A stretch of 64,000 nt of DNA from Kingdonia uniflora (Eukaryota; Streptophyta; Magnoliopsida; Ranunculales; Circaeasteraceae). Of this stretch, positions 56,022 to 64,000 are shown piece after piece. The notes below the pieces were generated by a model that was not told where the DNA came from, did not search any database, and saw only the letters and a list, made by a program, of their open reading frames with translations. The DNA lies in the NCBI GenBank assembly GCA_014058105.1, contig JACGCM010000155.1, forward strand, positions 682,001 through 746,000, in the 5' to 3' direction. Each line of letters begins with the position of its first letter. Positions within the stretch are counted from its first letter, which is position 1. Position numbers and translations under genes: made by a program.

Positions 56022-56639
56022 TAGGGTTGTTTTCAGATCGGATCAGAAATGAAGCCGTTCGGGATTTTTCTAATTTTTTTCGGATATCAATATCGCAATC
56101 CGATCCAATTTTTTTTGGAAATCCAAAAATTATTCCAAAATCCAAAAAATTGGAAATTTCAGATAATATTTGTGAAAATAGTGAATATTTAGCATTACTA
56201 CATTTCCATATAATGTTCCGATAATATTCCGAAATTCTGATAATCTTTGGCATTACTACATTAAAAATTCCAAAAAATTGAAAATTTTAGATAATGTTCC
56301 CAAATCAAAATATCCAGCCTTTACTCATACAATGGTAACATCACCACATTTCCATCTATAAAAAAACAAAAACATTAAACTACAAAAAAATACATTAAAT
56401 ATTGAATAAGAATATTCAGAAAAATTGGATTGGATATTATTCGTAAGAATTGGATCGGATCTTATTCGAAAAAATCGGATCAGAAAATCGGAATAGCAAA
56501 AGGTTATCCGATTCCGATCCGATATTTTTCTAAAAAATAGGAAATCAGATTTTTGAAAATCGAAAACGTAAAATAGGGTTTCAAAATCGGATCAAATTTA
56601 AGAAAAAATTCAGAAGTTCAGACAAAAGTTGTAGCCCTA
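56022..56639. mobile_element. hAT-like MITE with GGATCGGAT repeats, about 618 bp
   Basis: It starts TAGGGTTGTTTTCAGATCGG and ends ...AAAAGTTGTAGCCCTA, imperfect inverted ends of TAGGG type. Subterminal (A/T)TCGGAT(C/T)GGAT and CCGATCCGAT motifs occur on both arms. The flanking octamers GTTCGAGG and GTTGATGG agree only partly, so the target duplication is weak. No coding capacity. Confidence 0.6.
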
Positions 56640-58325
56640 GTTGATGGGATGAATTTAAATTCAGTACCTTATATATACTACTTAACGTAGTTGAGGTGAG
56701 TTGTTAACATCAGCTTATAAGCCGGCTCACCCAACCATGTTTGGTGACAGCATCGCCAACATAACTTTTGTGATTCTATCACTACATGTAGCGATCTTAT
56801 ACAAACCCGCTCTCTTACTTCATCTTCTATTTTAAATAATAAAATAATAACAGATGGTTTTACTCTTTATTTTTTAAGTGTTTATCTCCACAAATAACTT
56901 CTAGCGGGCCCCGTAGTTTGTTAATTAAGTACTTTTCACGCCTTCTCAATGTGTGCAACGCTCTTTCACTTGACGCATGAAACTTTAAATGGGGCCATGT
57001 CTATTACGTGGCAAGCTTAAATAGCTATCCTAAACAATGTTCCTCTATTAGACCCACTAGATGTAATAAATTGTGCTTGGGTGGCTAGCTCCAAATCCTA
57101 CCTTGTTGTGGGCACTCAAAGGTTGAGAGGTGAATAGGTTTTTGACTAAATTAGGCAGCTCTTGGAGCTAATTAGTCGATAGTACGATAGTTGTGAAGAT
57201 CCTAGTACCCTCTAGATCTTGACACGTGCCATTTTTATAATTAAGAAATCAAAAATAACAACTATTGTCTCTGAATGTACATAACTGCCTCCGAATGTTT
57301 AAATAATTTTCTTTTTGCTCCTGCATAGTGGGACCCAAGCAAGAGTATGACATCATCGTGTGTCGCACATGAACAACATGTGTACAGCTCAACTAGTTCT
57401 ACCGCCAACAATACCAAGATTTGCCCTCATTTGAATATATAACTCAAAATAGGGAGGACTTTAATCTCTATTAATAAAGAAAAACCTCAATATTTGGTTT
57501 GAGGCACAACCATACATCACTGACTTGTTTTTTCCGAGAAGTGAATTAAAGGTCTAAGATGATATTAACCAAAAATAAATGCCAAAATAATTGATCTTGA
57601 CCATTGATTTCAAAGTCAATATAAGCCATCCATTTCCCTAAAAAAACACGCTACTCGAGACGCTTCCTATATAACATAATTAAACCTTTCTTTTTCCCCT
57701 TCACAAATCACCTCCCCTAGTCCTCTTCTTCTACGTATAACACACAGCCTCAAAATTGCTAAAATCCTTTCATACCTCACCTCCTATATTCCCAAAGCCA
57801 AGTTCGATTTGTTCTCCGAAGAAAATCAACATCTATTGTTTTGTTAGTTTATAGGGTTTTGTTTATAGTCAGAGGTTGACTCAGTTTTGTATATGTTTAA
57901 TTTTTTAGTATGTTTTCCCTAATTGTTGGTTGGAGATGATTACTTGATTCGTACAAAGTTGTTAATGTTATTGCAAAGGTGTTGAAAAATCCTGATTTTA
58001 TCTGCCCTTTCTGTTGATTCTTTTTTGGATTTTGTGTTTTACTCCCTAATATTAGGGAAAGCAAACTACCAAGCTGAATGTGATTATCTTTTTTTGTTGC
58101 ACAAAAGTAGATTTTGAAACCACAATAATCGTAGTTTTTTGGAAGTTCTCAAAAGTTCTTGATCGAGGACCTTGATTGGAGGTATATAATGTCAAAAATC
58201 CTAGAAAGGATTAACATATAGTATCTAACGTCTCAATTTTAGTGTTTAATGTCGTCAAAAGGAAGATAAATGGTTTGGGGAAGTAAATTGTTTTGTTGTG
58301 ATGGTAGTGGTTGTAGTCTCTGAAG
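56640..58325. other. Intergenic with possible promoter/leader
   Basis: A pyrimidine-rich stretch with CCTATATAACAT near 57670 and a TC-rich leader to about 57840 resembles a plant promoter and 5' UTR, followed by intron-like sequence. No coding exon could be recognised downstream. Confidence 0.3.
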
Positions 58326-58329
58326 TTCT

Positions 58330-60440
58330 CTAAGGGGTGACAATGCGCGATTAATAATTTTGGGCTTGACTCATCTCACTAGAGGAGGGCACCACTCAAC
58401 TCTCCCCAGGTCTCTTCTTCCTCTTCCTTTTAAGCTATTAAGGCTTCTTGGACGGAGGATGAGGTTTTCAAAAAAATATCCCTTTTTAGGTCACATTTTC
58501 TCTCTATTTATAGGGGGAGTCTCTAACCTAAAAGTGCTCGGGCTCACGTGACATGTAGAATTCCTAGGATACCCCTCTGAGGTCTTAGGCTTTATCTTTC
58601 CACGTAAGCCTGGCATAAAGTGATCGTCGGTATAAACTGCTTTCGTTGTGGCTCATGGGTCGTTAAGAGAATTTCCCCTAAGATGTATTTGTCTATATGT
58701 GGGGAGGTCGTTCAAGGACCTGGGAACCTCATGGTTAGCGGAAGCATACTCCTACAATCGCCCCCTCCCTCAGTTCTTGCTCGTGGAGATGGAGAGCTGA
58801 GGCGAAACGAGTGTGTTTGTCATATTTTTCAGGCATGAGAGCCCCGAGGCGAGGTCATTTTTTTGAATTATATTATTTTTGGTCGTTGTGTTGAAAGTTG
58901 TACGTCATCATTATTGTTTGTGCCATGGGAAGATAAAATGCATTAATTAATGATTCTGCACAGCACGTGGCGCAAGGTTACTGCCGCAATTGTGAGGTGA
59001 CGTGTCCCATCATTGTAGTGGAGCATGGCTGTTATAATTTAAAAAATAGCCCTTTCGTGCTTTCCCTATAAAATAGAGATAGACATCTATTGCACAACCT
59101 TTAGCTCTGCCTTTATCTCTAAACTTCCCTTTTTTGAAGTTGGCCGTGATTATGTATTTTGTTGCTGTTCTCCAATTGTGATTGTGCTATTGCTTGTAGT
59201 TTGTTTGTCGACTTGCTTAAAGTTATTCACTTTTAGTAAGTTTTCAAGTTATAATTCTTTTCCATTCTTACTGTGATTGTACCTGGTTTGATTGACGAGT
59301 AAGGTTTTCAAGTTCTTTGGTAACCTTTATTCGTCAGGATGTCGGTAAACCAGTAGTGATGTCGACCACATTTAGGTTTTGTTAGTTTAAGTTTACTAGG
59401 ACCGTAGTTGGAAGGGCAGTCTTGTAGAGGTGAGAGGTACCCTTGGGGTGATGGGTCCCTGCGGTACCCTAGTTTACTCCCCTTTTTGTTAGGTTGAGTC
59501 TAGCATTTGTACCTAGCTCGTATAGGGACGGTCGATTATTTTGTACGAGTCTGTGTGCCTTTGCCTTAGAGCACTCATTATAAAGGATGGAATTATCTGG
59601 TGACGAGTTAACGACACAAGGATCATCTGCAAGACTTCCATGTACTGCACCCCCGGATTGGGGATGTAGTCATGACCACGAGGCAAGCACCTTAGCTTTA
59701 GTGGTCAAGGCAGGTATGTATTTTATGCCACCTAGGAGGGTGCCAGGGGATTTAACCCATGATGCAATTATTAATGGTCATACCAGGGGAGGCTTGGAGA
59801 GCTTTTGGCCTTACCCTAGTAAGTGGAAGCCACCCGCGTCGTTGGCTAAGTATGAGAGCGATGGGATAAGAATATAATATTTGGATGATGTTAATGAGCG
59901 CGAGAGGACGAGTGGTAGTAATGATTAGATTTGGCCGAATTGTTAAACCTTGGCACCGAACTCGTACATCTGTTACTTTGGGCAGTTTGGCGCTGGTCTG
60001 CGGTTCTCGTTGAATGACCTTACGAATAAATGTTTGAATTTGTTTGGATGAGCGTCGGACAAGATGAACGGGAACTTTTATAGGGTAACGAATGGTTGCC
60101 TTCTAATTAATCAGCCATTACCTTCTCGTTATAATGAAGGTTGTGCTGACATTATGGTGGTATATAAAATGAGAAGTTGTCCCCGACAGTGAGATTTGGT
60201 CCCCAGGGAGGCTATGAATGAGGGGGAGGAGGTAGGCGCTTCGGATGATCCCATACCATCGCCTCATGTTACCAGTGCTTATTTGAGGGTGCGTCCTGAG
60301 GGACGTCAAACTCGTACCTCAACAAAGGCAAGGACAGGAGCAGTTAAAAGGCCTCCCATTAAGGAGGGACTGAACCAAAAAGTCAGAATGTCGTGCGTAC
60401 ATATGCTCCCGAGTGGAGGCACTAGTATTATATAGCTCGT
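58330..60440 (+). mobile_element. Probable gypsy-type retroelement remnant (leader and N-terminal coding)
   Basis: 58330-59130 looks like an LTR or leader, with CTATAAAATAGAG at about 59065 and a pyrimidine-rich leader after it. The coding-like frames 59587-59877 and 60196-60435 follow. Between them the translation reads FGQFGAGLRFSLNDLTNKCL and NGNFYRVTNGC, which resembles the 'putative gypsy type transposon' N-terminal domain (Transposase_28). No protease, RT or integrase is present, and neither an LTR pair nor a target duplication was found. Confidence 0.35.
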
Positions 60441-61205
60441 AAGTTAGGCGAGCCAGGAAAAAAAATTAGATTGCCCACTGGTGGCAATTTTTGGTGTCGT
60501 CATCCAATTTTACCGACCGGTGCGTTTGATTTTAATGACGGTCCCAATCGTCGTCTTCGTCATAATATTTTTAGCCCGAAGTGCATGATATAACTTTTTT
60601 TATATACGTGAATTGCCGTTGTTTATGTATGGTCTAACGTCTTATCCTTTCTTCACATATGTTACGCTTGCAGGGGTTACTTACAAGAGTTCTCGTTTGC
60701 GTTGGTTGGGTATACAGAATAAAGATTGTTAAGTTCTGACGAATATCTTTAACAAAACTTTTGACTCGGATAAGTATTGGTCGCCTACTAAGTACAGCGT
60801 GTCGCGAACAACATTATCTCTGTGCAAAACACACATACATATAAGTCGGTAGAGAGTGTTGATATGAAGCCTCATTTTCTAGCTTCGAAGGGGAGGGACT
60901 CGTCGGTGCCTCATAGGCAACTCTCCTTGTGCCCCGTCAGAGTGCTGGGCTAAAGGGTGTCAGCATCCATACAGATAAGGATGCCCGGAATGCCAAGCGC
61001 CTGTGCACCAAGGCCTTGCTAACGAGGAGTTATAAATTTTATGGGGAAAAGAGAGGGAATCCTTCTCTCATGCCTTTGCAGAGGAAGCGACCCATTCTAT
61101 GGGTAGTGACAAGTTGTCTGGTAACGAGATTTTCTCTCATCTTATCGTTTGCCACCTGGAGTTGTCATATCTGATCTTCCTTTGTAAGCATCTATTCTTG
61201 TAATT

Positions 61206-61714
61206 GTAGGAGCGCAACGCACATCTCTGTCATTCGGTAAAGCTTGATATAGTTTTATTTCAGCAGAAACTTAAAAAATTATGTCATATGACTAAGAACA
61301 TTGATAAGATGTTATGTATGGGAAAGACGGATGCTGAAAAGGGGTTTAGGATATGAGGAACATTTCTCTAATGCCAAGACTCCTCAAGTCACGAAATTTG
61401 TGAAAGCCACTGCTACTACATCGTTGCCCAAACATAATATAATATCTTCCACTCGTAATCAAGCTAAAAAGTTCTTGTACTTTCATATTTATTACTGTGG
61501 AATATGTAGTCGAAATGGTCATATTGCATCTTATTGTAGATTTGTTAGATCATATCAACCATATGCTCGACCATTTTATCGGCAAAGATATAACTCAAAT
61601 GTGATTTCTACTAATGTAAAAAGTGAGGATATAAGTAAGTGGGTTTCTCAAGAAACATCACCTCGAAAGGTTAGTCAGGTTGTTTGGGTGCGAAAGGATA
61701 ACTTGTTGCCATAG
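61206..61714 (+). pseudogene. Copia (SIRE-like) gag C-terminal part with zinc knuckle
   Basis: The frame 61301-61714 reads FSNAKTPQVTKFVKATATTS and then a CX2CX4HX4C zinc knuckle, CGICSRNGHIASYC (about 61495-61536). An upstream frame reads KKLCHMTKNIDKML, like the end of SIRE-type gag. After a stop at 61712 no protease, integrase or RT is found, so pol has been deleted. Confidence 0.6.
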
Positions 61715-63589
61715 CTTAGATAATGAATATCAACTGAGAAGGGTTATCAGTATATTCCATTGATTAGGTACGTTTCTTACCTTGTCTCAATTTATTTTTA
61801 GTTTTATTTTTATGTTTCTTTTTAGGACAGTAGGGTACTATTTTGAGTTTATTTCCACTTTGTACTTTAGGAGCTATTGTATGTGGAATATTATTGCTAA
61901 ACTTGGACATTTCTTTGTGTAATATTAATTCATTAAATAATTATTTGGTAAAATTACTATTCACAATAGTCTGTAATCCTCCAGTTTAAACTAAAAGCTC
62001 ATCGTGATTAGAACAACGTGAAGAAAACTGTAGAGAATTTGTACCTAATGTTATGTGAGGATCTAACATTTTTACAAGCTTCGAGTGTTATTTCATAAAT
62101 TCTTACCAGATTCAGCATTTTTTTATCTCACTTTTTATAATCAATTGTCGATGGTAACTTCAAGTTCAAGTTAGTCTAATAGAACATTTTTTATACTTGA
62201 TTTGAGGCGAAAAAGATACTATGTAAGACTGAAGATATGATAATAGACTTTTTATTGTTATACCTTTTTGGCCTTCGTGTGTGCTTACACAAATTTTTAT
62301 CCGCTTGCAGCCCTTTTTGCCTTAAAATATGCCGTTTATTTTTCTACCCAAATCCTTTATTAGTTTACCCATTTGTTCTGAGACTTTTCAGTGAAAAAAA
62401 AGGGGAAGAAGTGATTAGTCTAAAAAAAAAAGGAAAAAAAGAAGAAAAAAGAAGAAGGAAGAAGTAATTTTTGGGGAACGATGAATATAAGAATAGAGTG
62501 TGTATCTCTAATGTATTTGCTAGTATATCAATCAGAGTTTTGCAAGAATATGAAAAAAATGGGAAGAAGTATTATATTCCATGTGTACTTAATAAGAAAA
62601 GAAGATGACAGAGGTGAACTCAATTTGTAAAAAAATGGAAAGTTAGTGTAACTATAGTCTCAGAATGCTAGCAAAACACCTACTCCGTCATGTCCCTTCC
62701 CTTGCCTATATTATAACATTTTCAAGACCTGTTTGATCTTGAGTTTAACACAGTCAGTTTAGTGGAGATGAAAGATATGAATTTTATGTTAGTTAACTTG
62801 ACACCATCTATAACAATTGATTTTTTGTCCGTGAGATTTTTTAATTTATAGTACACAGTTTATTTGATGAAATTTGATTTTTTCTATTTACATACTCATA
62901 TTTATATTTTATACAGAGTGTTTGCTAGTCAATTCTCAGTGATTTTTGAGTGACCACCCTAGTGAGGTCTAAGTTGAAACAACTTTTCAATATAGTATTC
63001 TAACTGTAGCTGAGTAATACGTTGAAAACTGGGTATCCATCTGACTATGCACACACACACACACACCAAGTAATTCATTTAGTGATTATTTTATAACACA
63101 TAGGCGATGTCTTAGTCTTTATAGAATATTTTAGATTTATTGTCTTTCTATCATGCCTTGTATTAGGGGGAGTGTTGTCTTCTTTTGCTTGTTTATTTCA
63201 AAGACACTCCCCGTATGTGTTTTCCTTTTGTTTCATTTTAAGAGAGTTACCATTATTTTGAGGGGGAGTTACATCTTATTTTGGGGTGACTGTTATACAT
63301 TTTGTTATATTGGTTTGCTTCTCCTTTTAGTTGTTATTTACCCTTTGTTCATCTGTGCCAAAAAGGGAAAGAGATGATCGTTACAAGTAAACCAGGTAAG
63401 TTATGTTTCTTCTGGATCCCTTATTTTATTTGAACGATTACGTGATATATCTTGTTTAGTGTGCAGGGATTTCAGAGTATATGCTATAAGATAAAAGTGG
63501 AGCTTTGAGTATGGATGTTCAGTGATTGAGTCAGTCCATCGGGTTATATTTTTATTTCTTATTATTCTAGTTTTGACACGAAATGAACC
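61715..63589. other. Non-coding interior of the Copia remnant
   Basis: It lies between the gag piece and the polypurine tract. GGGGGAGT stretches (63167, 63261) resemble the long untranslated/env-like region of SIRE elements. A (CA)8 run is at 63050-63066. No recognised coding. Confidence 0.4.
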
Positions 63590-63601
63590 AAAGGGGGAGA
63601 T
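63590..63601 (+). other. Polypurine tract of the Copia remnant
   Basis: AAAGGGGGAGAT directly before a TG-starting repeat, the standard plus-strand primer of SIRE-like Copia elements. Confidence 0.65.
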
Positions 63602-64000
63602 TGAAACATTCATATTTGGAGTTTGTTTCATTCCGTGTTTAGAATAGGTGTCAGCACTATCTCGTGGTTACTCATCGTCAGAGATTGCACATGGAGAGAC
63701 TATAGTTGGACTGGCACTGAACACGTACGTAGGTTTGTACCTCTTTGCTCTAAATGTCAAGCCTTTAGTATTTTACAAAGTATGAAAAGAAAGTGATATG
63801 TCTTTTTGGGAAAAATAGGTCTCTGTTCGAGCAGGCTTTTGTTTTATTCGAATAAGATCTTGTTTTAATAAGAGTTAGTATATATTCGAACATTTTTACT
63901 CAGAACTATGTTTGTTCGAATAAAACTTGTTATGTTCGAATAAACTATTTCTCTGTTTGAATACATTTCATGAAAACTTAGTTATTCGAATAGGTTTTTG
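63602..64000 (+). repeat. 3' LTR of the Copia remnant, cut by the window end
   Basis: It begins TGAAACATTC right after the polypurine tract. From 63830 it contains repeated TTATTCGAATA and TGTTCGAATA motifs like those in the LTRs of the gypsy element at 36.4-42.2 kb. The end is outside the window. Confidence 0.55.

Noticed and set aside
55843..56253. 136-codon minus-strand frame
   Set aside because: Half of it lies in the GGATCGGAT MITE; no domain.
62237..62467. 76-codon hydrophobic frame ending in poly-Lys
   Set aside because: The Lys tail comes from an A/G-rich tract; it lies in the non-coding interior of the Copia remnant.

Overview
The window looks like TE-rich nuclear DNA of a flowering plant, probably a dicot. 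It is AT-rich, with spliced coding fragments, TATA boxes, plant-type LTR retrotransposons, L1-type LINE pieces, Tourist/hAT MITEs, CACTA and PIF/Harbinger elements, a Helitron end, and fragments of typical plant families (LRR receptor kinase, carboxylesterase, ubiquitin-specific protease, A2 cyclin, plant mobile domain). The species cannot be named from the sequence. Most coding sequence is broken. The only apparently intact host gene is a small spliced one at about 1.4-5.6 kb.

Layout: 0-1.3 kb holds a Helitron 3' end and a 241-bp hAT-type MITE with pol III-like boxes. 1.39-5.61 kb is the small spliced gene. One intron, or its upstream flank, is occupied by a 2.95-kb hAT-like element carrying an LRR receptor fragment and an antisense LINE fragment. 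Another intron carries a Tourist MITE. 8.43-18.66 kb is a 10.2-kb Ty3/gypsy element of Tat type with two RNase H regions, a 196-bp tandem repeat and two antisense ORFs behind their own TATA-like boxes. 18.7-26 kb holds an orphan ORF, a partial duplicate of the 1.3-4.75 kb locus and a carboxylesterase pseudogene. 26.1-28.5 kb is a broken LINE. 29.27-29.64 kb is a second Tourist MITE.

32.4-51.4 kb is a deep TE nest. It starts with a truncated PIF/Harbinger copy and continues with a plant-mobile-domain pseudogene split by a 5.77-kb gypsy element with both LTRs and a perfect 5-bp target duplication. A fuller Harbinger copy (Myb/NAM-associated ORF plus DDE transposase) follows. Last comes a 3.84-kb CACTA element that carries exons of a UBP15/16/17-like protease and, in antisense, an N-terminal A2-cyclin fragment. 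51.6-54.4 kb is a decayed five-exon gene for a coiled-coil membrane protein, with its 3' exons duplicated in tandem. 56.0-56.6 kb is a hAT-like MITE. 58.3-60.4 kb resembles a gypsy-type leader and coding remnant. 61.2-64 kb is a SIRE-like Copia remnant: a gag zinc knuckle, a polypurine tract and a 3' LTR that runs off the window.

The elements have no shared pathway. What links them is transposition history: non-autonomous elements sharing termini with an autonomous relative in the same window, and two DNA transposons that carry host exons. The gene-carrying CACTA, the composite hAT-like element and the Harbinger/PMD/gypsy nest are the best candidates for new biology.
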